This document shows positions 7,956 to 15,057 of a DNA stretch of 20,449 nt, one piece after another. The stretch is taken from contig JBCDIQ010000055.1 in NCBI GenBank assembly GCA_039024295.1, positions 1-20,449 of the forward strand, in the 5' to 3' direction. Origin of the DNA: JBCDIQ01 sp039024295. Its GTDB lineage: Bacteria; Bacteroidota; Bacteroidia; J057. The position numbers and the translations under genes are program-made. Under the pieces are notes generated by a model. The model saw only the letters and a program-made list of their open reading frames with translations, was not told the origin of the DNA and searched no databases. Numbering within the stretch: the first letter of the stretch is position 1; each line of letters opens with the position of its first letter.

Positions 7956-7996
7956 AAAAGGGTAGGGGAGTGGCCTGATTCCTTCCCTGCCCTTTT
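7956..7996 (+). terminator. Rho-independent terminator after the response regulator gene
   Basis: AAAAGGGTAGGGGAG (7956-7970) pairs with CTTCCCTGCCCTTTT (7982-7996) over 15 bp with two G-U wobbles, leaving an 11-nt loop. It starts 10 nt after the stop at 7946, and the 3' arm ends in TTTT. It isolates the regulator from the hydrolase gene downstream. Confidence 0.82.
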
Positions 7997-8057
7997 GTCT
8001 CTTCAATACTTTCTTATTGGTAATATTTTTCCTAAATATGCCAGTCAATTGCACCAA

Positions 8058-9236
8058 ATGAAGAGACTTTTCTTCTTTATTTCACTTCTGTTGGCTGGAA
8101 TGTGCTCTTGGAGCATGTTTTCTCTTGAGGGCAAAACCGCTGATCTTGGAAGGCCTTCTCAGGAATTAACAGATACCATCGCCCTGTCATCTGTTCAATC
8201 CCTCCCTGCAACAGAAATTTGCACGATTCGACATCCTCAAATTGACAGCATCCTAAACAGATGGCAAAAAAGCCGAAGGTTTTCGGGTAGTGTCTTGGTC
8301 TCTTACCAGAGCAAGCTACAGCATGCCGCTGGCTATGGATATGCCCATAAAGGAAAGTCTCCCATCCCGAATTCTCCCAACACGCCCTTTGAATTGGCCT
8401 CTGTAAGCAAAATGTTCACGGCCGCTGCCGTCATGTTGCTTCACCAACAAGGCAAATTGGCTTACGACAGCACTGTGCAGCAGTATTTGCCTGAATTTCC
8501 CTACCCTGACATCACGGTGCGGCACCTGTTAAACCACAGGTCAGGCCTTTGCAGGTACATGGCAATTGCTGGGGAGCATTGGCCGGAAGACCAGTTTTTG
8601 ACTCCCGAAGATGTGGTTTGCCTGTTCGCGACCTACAAGCCGGATTTATTCTTCAGGCCCGGAAGGAGGTTTAATTACATCAACTCAAATTATGTGGTCC
8701 TTTCCGCCTTAGTAGAGCGAGTTTCCGGCCAAAGGTTCCCTGAATACATGTGGAAACACATTTTTGAGCCGTTGGGGATGAACCACAGTTTTGTTCGTGA
8801 TCCAAGAGCTGAATATGACGAGCTGGTACCCGCAACAGGCTATCGAAGGAGGGGACGTAGGTTCAGGCCTATTCCCGCAGGGCCATTAGATGGCGCATAT
8901 GGAGACAAAGGAATTTATTCCACTGTTGCCGATTTGTACCAGTTTGACCGCGCGTTGTATCAACAGGTATTGTTTCACGACACCACCCTCCAAGAGGCCT
9001 TTTCGCCGGGTAGTCCAGAGCTAAGAACCCACAACTATGGTTTTGGCTGGCGGATGAAAACTTGGTTTCCGGATATGTACTACCATTTTGGTTGGTGGGG
9101 GGGATTCCGCTCTGCGTTCATCCGGGATGTGGACCAGATGACAACGGTTATTATTTTGAGTAACCAAGATAACCTCAGCTTGACGCTGCCTCCTTTTGAA
9201 GTTTACTGCGCGTTGGATGATGTATTGAATGAATAG
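8058..9236 (+). CDS. Beta-lactamase-family (class C/PBP-like) serine hydrolase, exported
   Basis: This is a 392-residue protein with signal sequence MKRLFFFISLLLAGMCSWSMFS. The catalytic signatures are S115-V-S-K118 (SxxK nucleophile and base, in FELASVSKMFTAA), Y207-I-N209 (the YxN motif, in FNYINSNYVVLSALVE), the family stretch HLLNHRSGL, and a late H-F-G in YYHFGWWGGFRSAF at the usual KTG/HxG position. The family includes AmpC-like beta-lactamases, D-aminopeptidases and esterases. Substrate cannot be inferred, and resistance should not be assumed. I chose ATG 8058 because an in-frame TTG at 7995 lies inside the terminator hairpin of the previous gene, and because the signal peptide begins exactly at 8058. 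The nitrilase-family gene follows after 60 nt with no terminator between, so co-transcription is likely. Confidence 0.9.
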   Translation: MKRLFFFISLLLAGMCSWSMFSLEGKTADLGRPSQELTDTIALSSVQSLPATEICTIRHPQIDSILNRWQKSRRFSGSVLVSYQSKLQHAAGYGYAHKGKSPIPNSPNTPFELASVSKMFTAAAVMLLHQQGKLAYDSTVQQYLPEFPYPDITVRHLLNHRSGLCRYMAIAGEHWPEDQFLTPEDVVCLFATYKPDLFFRPGRRFNYINSNYVVLSALVERVSGQRFPEYMWKHIFEPLGMNHSFVRDPRAEYDELVPATGYRRRGRRFRPIPAGPLDGAYGDKGIYSTVADLYQFDRALYQQVLFHDTTLQEAFSPGSPELRTHNYGFGWRMKTWFPDMYYHFGWWGGFRSAFIRDVDQMTTVIILSNQDNLSLTLPPFEVYCALDDVLNE

Positions 9237-9296
9237 GGAAGGAGGTTGGCCATATGAGGCACGGTATTTCCGTCAGACGTTGAAAAACTAGCTTTT

Positions 9297-10214
9297 ATGT
9301 CACTAAAAGTTGCCACCTCACAATTTCCCATATCCGCTGATATAGAGCAAAACGCAGAATGGGTCACCCGCCAAATGCAGGAAGCCAAAGTCCAGGGCTG
9401 CCATGTAATTCAATTTCCGGAATGTGCCCTTTCAGGCTATGCAGGCATCGATTTTCCTTCCTTTGAGGGGTATAATTGGTCGCTGCTGAAAAAGGAAACA
9501 ACTAACATTCAGCAGCTTGCCGGGGAATTGGGCATTTGGGTGATTGTAGGTTCCTCTCATCCCCTGACTCCGGGAAAAAAACCTCGAAATAGCATGTATT
9601 TCTTCTCTGCTGAGGGGGAGATTTTTGACCGGTATGACAAACGATTTTGTGCGGGAAATGCAGAGCTTCACACTGAGGATTTGGCCCATTTTTCTTCAGG
9701 GAACCATTTTGTCACAGCTGAAATCAATGGGGTAACCTGTGGGGTCTTAATTTGCCACGAGTATCGTTACCCCGAATTGTATCGTGCGCTAAAAATGCAA
9801 GGAGTCCAGGTGATGTTCCATTCATTTTATGCCGGCAATATGGATGCTGTTCAGCAAAATGAGATGGAAACCCAAGTGGGGCAGGAGTTTCATGCGATTA
9901 ACCCGGGTACCACCTTACCTGAAATAACCATGCCCTCAACCATGATTTCTTATGCGGGAAATAACTACCTGTGGATCAGCTGTAGCAATACCTCGGGTAA
10001 AGAAAGCTGCTGGGGCAGTTTTGTTGTGAGACCAGATGGCGTGATCACCGGTAAACTCCCTAAAAATGAACCTGGGATTCTGATTTCTGAAATAGACTTG
10101 GATCATGCCTATTATGATTCCACCGTCTCCTGGCGCGAACGTGCCATTAAGGGCCAGTTTTACAGTGGAGCACGATTGGATGATTCAAGATCTGCTAACC
10201 GCTGGGAGCTATAG
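9297..10214 (+). CDS. Carbon-nitrogen hydrolase (nitrilase superfamily amidohydrolase)
   Basis: This 305-residue cytoplasmic protein has the complete Glu-Lys-Cys triad of the nitrilase superfamily: E42 in IQFPECALSGYAG, K115 in FDRYDKRFCAG, and nucleophile C153 in GVLICHEYRYPELYRAL. The family hydrolyses amide or nitrile C-N bonds (omega-amidases, N-carbamoyl amidases, aliphatic amidases). Length is normal. There is no signal peptide or membrane segment, so it is not an Lnt-type apolipoprotein N-acyltransferase. The C-terminal part (TMISYAGNNYLWISCSNTSGKESCWGSFVVRPDGVITG) contains the usual final beta-strands. The exact substrate is unknown. Its partner upstream is an exported serine hydrolase; a shared pathway is possible but unproven. 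Confidence 0.92.
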   Translation: MSLKVATSQFPISADIEQNAEWVTRQMQEAKVQGCHVIQFPECALSGYAGIDFPSFEGYNWSLLKKETTNIQQLAGELGIWVIVGSSHPLTPGKKPRNSMYFFSAEGEIFDRYDKRFCAGNAELHTEDLAHFSSGNHFVTAEINGVTCGVLICHEYRYPELYRALKMQGVQVMFHSFYAGNMDAVQQNEMETQVGQEFHAINPGTTLPEITMPSTMISYAGNNYLWISCSNTSGKESCWGSFVVRPDGVITGKLPKNEPGILISEIDLDHAYYDSTVSWRERAIKGQFYSGARLDDSRSANRWEL

Positions 10215-10225
10215 CCAGTTCCACA

Positions 10226-10249
10226 GCCTAGGTCGAGTGGGCGTTTTTT
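10226..10249 (+). terminator. Weak candidate terminator after the nitrilase-family gene
   Basis: GCCTA (10226-10230) can pair with TGGGC (10238-10242; one G-U wobble) around a 7-nt loop, followed by G and six T (10244-10249). The stem is short, so this is only a candidate. It sits 11 nt after the stop at 10214. Confidence 0.33.
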
Positions 10250-10253
10250 AAAC

Positions 10254-10341
10254 CCTGCTCAATTAAACCTGCTCTATTTATTCCGCTCTATCACCTTCCT
10301 CCTACACGGTATTCTTTTTTCCGCTCTTTAATTGGTATTCT
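10254..10341 (+). repeat. Short pyrimidine-rich direct repeats in the 311-bp gap before the adhesin gene
   Basis: The gap 10215-10525 holds no gene. Its first half is pyrimidine-rich, with repeated short words: CCTGCTC at 10254 and 10268, TTCCGCTCT at 10281 and 10319, and GGTATTCT at 10308 and 10334. These look like a decayed or slippage-made repeat patch. Its second half carries the putative promoter at 10393-10423 and an untranslated leader of roughly 95 nt with only small hairpins (for example GCGG-6 nt-CCGC near 10471). Confidence 0.45.
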
Positions 10342-10392
10342 CTCTGTTGGCACACCAACCATTTTCCGATAGCATCCACCCCCTGCGAGCAG

Positions 10393-10423
10393 TTGATTTT
10401 TAGGCCAATAGCCTGTATCTTTA
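10393..10423 (+). promoter_or_regulatory. Putative Bacteroidota-type promoter for the giant T9SS adhesin
   Basis: TTG (10393-10395), 20 nt, then TATCTTTA (10416-10423) is a seven-of-eight match to TAnnTTTG at standard spacing. It predicts a transcript start near 10430 and a leader of about 95 nt before the ATG at 10526. Confidence 0.45.
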
Positions 10424-10525
10424 ATCATTGAAAATCAGGGGTAGCCACCTGGCGACTAAAGGGAAACAAGCGGCATCTTCCGCCATTACATCGGGTACTA
10501 AAAACACCTACAATGATCCATCTCC

Positions 10526-13500
10526 ATGAAAAAGGTATACTTGCTGATAAGCTGTGTGCTATGGTTGCAAATGAATGCCCACGCCCAACGCATAGAATGG
10601 CTCAATGCGTATGGAGGAGTAGCCAATGAAATTGGATCATGTTTTGACACAGATGTAAATGGCAATAGCTATGCTGCTGGCGTCGTTTCATCAGATGCGG
10701 TGAGCATTTTTGATACAGTTGATTTAAGGAATACCGGAAATGGTGGCAAAATGTATTTGGCCAAATTCAATACGCAAGGTCGTGCGATCTGGGCAATCAG
10801 GGCTCAAACATCAGCTAATCCACTTTCAATGAGTGTAAATGATCTGGGGGAGGGATATTTAGCTGGCGTGAACGGGGTTTCAATTACTTTCGGTGGAGTT
10901 ACCTTACCTGTCTCTGCTGCAGGCCAAGGAGGTTTTGTGTATAAATTTGATTCCCTAGGTAATATTGCTTGGGGGAGAAAGACGGGAACCATACAAAACC
11001 GAGCAGTAGCTTGCAATAATATTGGAGACGTATATGTAACTGGAAATAATAATTCAGCTACTCCTTTTCCGCTTGAACTCATCAAGTATGATAGAAATGG
11101 AACTGTTCGCTGGAGATTCTCATTCACAAGTGTAGGTCCAATTGATAGCTACTCTTTAGATACTGATGACACCGGGGATGTCTACATAGCAGGAACCTTT
11201 CGAACAGAAATTCGATACCGAGGCACTCGAAGGACGCTTCCTGCCCCATTTACCTTTGGGGTATTTGCCGCAAAACTGGATTCCACAGGAGCCTTGCAAT
11301 ACCTCACCACAGGAGGCACTACACGAGGAGCATCGGGCACCCTGCCTAGAATAGCCGCTACTTCGAATGGAGAAGCCTATTTTATGACTGAATACAGGAA
11401 TCAACTTTCATTTGGCGGAGTGGTTAACTTAACCACTCCAAACCTAGCAGCCTTAGCAGTGATTTATTTAGGTGCTAATGGAACTCCTACTTGGGGAATT
11501 CAAGCTGAAGGATCCAATACTGGGACAGGATTTTTATCAGTAGATATTCAAGAAAGTGGTAACGTAGCTTATGTTCTAGGACGAAATTTGAAATCTGCAT
11601 TACCGGCAGATTTATATTTTCCCCCAGACACCATTCCAATTCAGTCGAACTTCTTATCAGGAGTTTATATATCTAAAATCGAAAATACAGGTAATTTTCT
11701 ATGGACAGAATTTGACGCACAGCCCAATTTTAATTTTTTTCCAGGCGGGATAGGAGTAGATTCACTCGGGAATGCTTTTTTTAATGAAAACTTCCGAGAC
11801 AGTATATCATTCCAGAATATTGACCTTATTTCCCAGACTGGTCCATGCAATATTTTGGGGAGCAATTTTATTTGCGACAGAGACTTTTTCATTGCCAAAA
11901 TCGCCGATGTCTCCCTATTCCTAGACAGCGTAGCCGCAGGCCCTTTTTGCGCGGGTGACACCATCCAGATTCCCTTCCGAGCCGAAGGGGCCATTCGACC
12001 GGGGACGCAGTTTACGGCATTACTGTCTGATCCTACCGGTGCGCTAAATAGCCGGCTGCCAATTGGCAGCTTGGTGGGGGGCGTGGGACCAGATACGTTA
12101 ACAGCGGTCATTCCAGCAGGTGTTGCATTTGGCACCAATTACCGCTTTGTGGTGGAAAGTGATACCCCCCGGGTACGGAGCTTTGACAATGGCCAGCGGT
12201 TTACAATCTCTCCTCCGCCCGTGGCTGATGCCGGGCCTGATTCCAGCCTATGCCCAGGTGATACGGCTGTGCTGCTCGGCTCTGGCGGGGTGCAATACGC
12301 CTGGTCGCCCGGCGGCTTACTGAATGACAGCACCGTGGCCCAGCCCTTGACCGCTACCCCAGGACAGTATGTGTTGACCCTAGGCAATGCCTTTGGGTGC
12401 AGCGATACCGATACCGTGGAGATCATTGGTTTGGCAGCCCCACCCTTGGCCACCTCGCCAGATACGGCTGTGTGCCTGGGCCAGTCAACTGTGCTTGCTG
12501 CTCAAAGCCCTGCCAGCTTGCTGTGGAGCACTGCTGCTACCACCGCCCAGATCACCGTTTCACCTTTGGTAAATCAGGTGTACACCGTGGTGGCAACGGA
12601 TAGCGCAGGTTGTAGGAGCTTCGACTCGGTTTTGGTGGCTGTTAATTCGTTGCCCATTGTCTCCCTCGGTGCAGATACAGCCGTGTGTGCTGGGGACTCG
12701 GTGGTGCTGTTGGCCACAGCCCCTACGGCCGTGAGCTACCTGTGGAACACCGCTTCTGTTCAACCGTCTATCTCCGTTACCCCAGCTATGGCGCAGAACT
12801 ATTCTTTGACGGTTACAGATTCGCTCAGTTGTGAAAATGCAGACACCGTTTTGATAAATGTTCGGGTGTTACCTGTGGTTACGGCTGGTCTGGATACGGC
12901 TGTATGCCTGGGCGACTCAGTCGGCTTGCTGGCCAGTTCGCCAACGGCTGTGGGGTTTCTGTGGGACAATGGAATGGCGAATGCAGGCATTTCTGTTGGG
13001 CCGTTGGCTGATCAAAACTATGTGGTTACCGGCACTGATGGATTTGGGTGTAGCAGTGCAGATACTGTCTTGGTAAGCGTACGGCCTTTGCCCGTGGCCA
13101 CGGCCAGCCAGCCGTTTGTCTATGTCTGTGATGGCAGGCCCATTCCGCTGACAGCCACAGGCGGGGTGGATTATACTTGGTTTCCCGATAATACCCTGGA
13201 CAGCCTCTTAGGCGCAGTGGTGACTGCCCGTCCGCCGTGGCTAGGTCGTCAAGTAGTGGATACGGCTACCTACACCGTGGTGGTGGCAGATACCTTCGGC
13301 TGTAAAGATACTGCTTCGGTAAAAGTCCCCGTTCGGCAGTTGCCACCCTTGCTTCCGCCTCCAACAGAGACGTTTTCCTGTCGGGGAGATGTATTGCAGC
13401 TTACAGCCACAGCCCCCTTGGGCGGTAGCTTTTTGTGGAGCAATGGAGATACGGCGAGCAGTACATCGGTGGTGTTGGATAGCAATTCAACCATTAGCCT

Positions 13501-14932
13501 CACCCTCACCGACCGCTGGGGCTGTGAGGATACAGCGGTCACGGAAGTATATGTGCCGCGCGTAACGGCGTTCGGAGATACGGCCGTGTGTACAGGCCAG
13601 CCCGTGCAGGTAGGTGCTATTATCCCAGGCGGGCTAAGCTACGCCTGGGACAACGGCCTGCAAGGAAGCCCGGCCTTTTTTGTGCTGGAGCAATCCCAAA
13701 CCCTGGCCGTAACGGCTACTGACAGCCTCGGCTGTACCGACCGCGACTCGGTAAGTCTGACAGCTTGGCCATTGCCAGTAGTTGTGGCTGCGCCCGATAC
13801 GGGCATATGCATCGGAGATGAAATTACGCTTCAAGCCAATGCACAGCCGAGCGTACAATTGCTGTGGAATATCGGCAGCACCGCAAGTACTATCGAAGTA
13901 ACCCCACAAATTGAGACCAATTACACCGTCACCGCTACCGACACACGAGGTTGTGCGCAATCCGACACCGTCACGGTCGAAGTTTATCCGCTGCCCGCAG
14001 TAGCCATCACCGGTGATACCCGTGCTTGCGAAGGGGAACTGGCGCAGTTGATAGCAGCATCGCCCACAGCCATTTCCTTTTTATGGAACGATGGTGAGAC
14101 AGTAGACCTGCGCATCATCACCGCCACTGAGAGCCAGGGCTACACCGTGCTCGTCACAGATGATCGCGGCTGTCAGCAAACCGATTCCACCTTTTTGGAG
14201 GTCATCTTGCCACCAGAAGTAATCTTGGACACCCTGCGAGAGCTATGCCAGGGCCAAGCTGTCCAGCTCGAAGCTGAAGGCGCAGATGCCTATCTGTGGT
14301 CTACCGGAGAGGTCGAGAACCCAATTACCTTTACGCCCATTGCCAGTACCACACTTTGGGTCATTGGCACCGCCGAGGGCTGCACGTCTGACACTGCCAC
14401 GGTAAGGCTAGATGTAGAGCGGCCACCCCGAGCGAGTTTTTCGCTGAGTCCAGAGTTCGGCAGCGTGCCGCTGACCGTTGCTTTTGCAACCCCGACCCAA
14501 GCGGCTACCTACCGCTGGGATTTTGGCGATGGGGCAAGCTCGGAAGCCTTTGATCCCCAGCACATCTACACCCAGCCGGGTACCTACGATGTGCAGCTCA
14601 TCGTTACCACTGCCCGTGGCTGCCGAGATACTTCCCTGCTTGAAGCAGCCGTCACAATCGAGGCTGGCCGCGTATTTTTCCCCAATGCCTTTACCCCCAA
14701 TGGCGATCAGCACAACAATACCTTCGGGGCTATTGGGGAAGGATTTGGTAATCCGCAACTCCACATCTTCAACCGCTGGGGCAGGGTCATCTACCAGGGG
14801 GCTGGGCCGTGGGATGGAAGAACTGAAACAGGCCGGGATGCCCCAGAAGGCGTGTACACCTATACCTGGCAGGCGAATGGACCGGAAGGGAGGGTCATCA
14901 GGCGAAGTGGGACGGTGACGGTGGTGAGGTAG
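10526..14932 (+). CDS. Giant secreted adhesin-like protein: SBBP propeller, Ig-like repeats, PKD, T9SS type B domain
   Basis: This 1468-residue protein begins with a signal peptide (MKKVYLLISCVLWLQMNAHA). Residues about 22-465 are beta-propeller (SBBP-type) repeats with the recurring pattern G-(D/E/N)-x-Y-x-A-G-x-F...F-G-G (GDVYVTGN, GDVYIAGTF, GEAYFMTEY, GNAFFNENF). A bridging beta-domain (about 465-567, AAGPFCAGDTIQIPF) leads into ten Ig-like repeats of about 73 residues. Then come a PKD domain (about 1299-1383, with YRWDFGDGASSEAFDPQHIYTQPGTYDV in two stretches) and a C-terminal T9SS type B domain (FFPNAFTPNGD...IFNRWGRVIY...WDGR...APEGVYTYTW). The last is the 'gliding motility-associated' sorting domain. 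The protein is expected on the cell surface as an adhesin or scaffold; no enzyme domain is visible. The first about 1.4 kb are near 40% GC, while the repeat part is near 60%, suggesting a mosaic gene. Confidence 0.93.
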   Translation: MKKVYLLISCVLWLQMNAHAQRIEWLNAYGGVANEIGSCFDTDVNGNSYAAGVVSSDAVSIFDTVDLRNTGNGGKMYLAKFNTQGRAIWAIRAQTSANPLSMSVNDLGEGYLAGVNGVSITFGGVTLPVSAAGQGGFVYKFDSLGNIAWGRKTGTIQNRAVACNNIGDVYVTGNNNSATPFPLELIKYDRNGTVRWRFSFTSVGPIDSYSLDTDDTGDVYIAGTFRTEIRYRGTRRTLPAPFTFGVFAAKLDSTGALQYLTTGGTTRGASGTLPRIAATSNGEAYFMTEYRNQLSFGGVVNLTTPNLAALAVIYLGANGTPTWGIQAEGSNTGTGFLSVDIQESGNVAYVLGRNLKSALPADLYFPPDTIPIQSNFLSGVYISKIENTGNFLWTEFDAQPNFNFFPGGIGVDSLGNAFFNENFRDSISFQNIDLISQTGPCNILGSNFICDRDFFIAKIADVSLFLDSVAAGPFCAGDTIQIPFRAEGAIRPGTQFTALLSDPTGALNSRLPIGSLVGGVGPDTLTAVIPAGVAFGTNYRFVVESDTPRVRSFDNGQRFTISPPPVADAGPDSSLCPGDTAVLLGSGGVQYAWSPGGLLNDSTVAQPLTATPGQYVLTLGNAFGCSDTDTVEIIGLAAPPLATSPDTAVCLGQSTVLAAQSPASLLWSTAATTAQITVSPLVNQVYTVVATDSAGCRSFDSVLVAVNSLPIVSLGADTAVCAGDSVVLLATAPTAVSYLWNTASVQPSISVTPAMAQNYSLTVTDSLSCENADTVLINVRVLPVVTAGLDTAVCLGDSVGLLASSPTAVGFLWDNGMANAGISVGPLADQNYVVTGTDGFGCSSADTVLVSVRPLPVATASQPFVYVCDGRPIPLTATGGVDYTWFPDNTLDSLLGAVVTARPPWLGRQVVDTATYTVVVADTFGCKDTASVKVPVRQLPPLLPPPTETFSCRGDVLQLTATAPLGGSFLWSNGDTASSTSVVLDSNSTISLTLTDRWGCEDTAVTEVYVPRVTAFGDTAVCTGQPVQVGAIIPGGLSYAWDNGLQGSPAFFVLEQSQTLAVTATDSLGCTDRDSVSLTAWPLPVVVAAPDTGICIGDEITLQANAQPSVQLLWNIGSTASTIEVTPQIETNYTVTATDTRGCAQSDTVTVEVYPLPAVAITGDTRACEGELAQLIAASPTAISFLWNDGETVDLRIITATESQGYTVLVTDDRGCQQTDSTFLEVILPPEVILDTLRELCQGQAVQLEAEGADAYLWSTGEVENPITFTPIASTTLWVIGTAEGCTSDTATVRLDVERPPRASFSLSPEFGSVPLTVAFATPTQAATYRWDFGDGASSEAFDPQHIYTQPGTYDVQLIVTTARGCRDTSLLEAAVTIEAGRVFFPNAFTPNGDQHNNTFGAIGEGFGNPQLHIFNRWGRVIYQGAGPWDGRTETGRDAPEGVYTYTWQANGPEGRVIRRSGTVTVVR
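12217..14421 (+). repeat. Ten tandem Ig-like repeats (about 73 codons each)
   Basis: The repeat unit reads P-x-V-x-x-x-x-D-T-A-V-C-x-G-D-(S/T)-V-x-L-x-A...x-Y-L-W-(S/N/D)...I-x-V-(S/T)-P...Y-x-V-x-x-T-D-x-x-G-C-x-x-x-D-(S/T)-V-x-V-x-V-x-x-L. Each unit carries one cysteine early (AVCxG) and one late (xxGC), which could form an intra-domain disulfide. DNA echoes are visible as GATACGGCTGTG-like words at the start of several units (for example near 12471 and 12895). Unit five is about ten residues longer than the rest. Arrays of this type can expand or shrink by recombination. Confidence 0.85.
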
Positions 14933-14935
14933 CTG

Positions 14936-14962
14936 TTAGGGGTTAGGTTTTGGGGATTAGGG
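14936..14962 (+). other. G-rich TTAGG-type tract after the adhesin gene
   Basis: Just past the stop at 14932 the plus strand has four G-runs of 4, 2, 4 and 3 (14939-14942, 14946-14947, 14951-14954, 14960-14962) separated by TTA, TTTT and ATTA, which could allow a two-layer G-quadruplex. A similar TTAGGTGTTAGG word lies at 4213-4224, also at a gene 3' end. The convergent gap 14933-15057 has no strong terminator; the best fold is a weak AGAG/CTCT stem near 14983-14998. Confidence 0.4.
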
Positions 14963-15057
14963 AGTAGTAGCTGCAACCTATGGTAGAGAAAAAACCTCTC
15001 GCAAAAGGGATCATTGAGAAAAATGTAGGTTCGCGTGTTTTTATCTCCTGTTCTACC

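Noticed and set aside
7995..8057. Longer reading of the serine hydrolase from a TTG at 7995
   Set aside because: The TTG lies in the 3' arm of a strong terminator hairpin, and the 21 extra residues would precede an otherwise normal signal peptide starting at 8058.
8058..9236. Calling the serine hydrolase an antibiotic-resistance beta-lactamase
   Set aside because: SxxK, YxN and HxG motifs also define peptidases and esterases, and nothing here points to beta-lactam hydrolysis.
9254..9283. GGAGG followed by a short ORF between the hydrolase and nitrilase genes
   Set aside because: The ORF has nine codons and overlaps nothing conserved; a Shine-Dalgarno match has little weight in this group.
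10344..10360. TTGGCACACCAACCA as a sigma-54 promoter
   Set aside because: The -24 half resembles TGGCAC, but no TTGC lies at the required distance; the segment is also partly a small palindrome (TTGG/CCAA).
14478..14918. 146-codon alternative plus-strand frame inside the adhesin gene
   Set aside because: It is a shadow of the high-GC coding sequence encoding the PKD and T9SS domains, which are clearly the real product.
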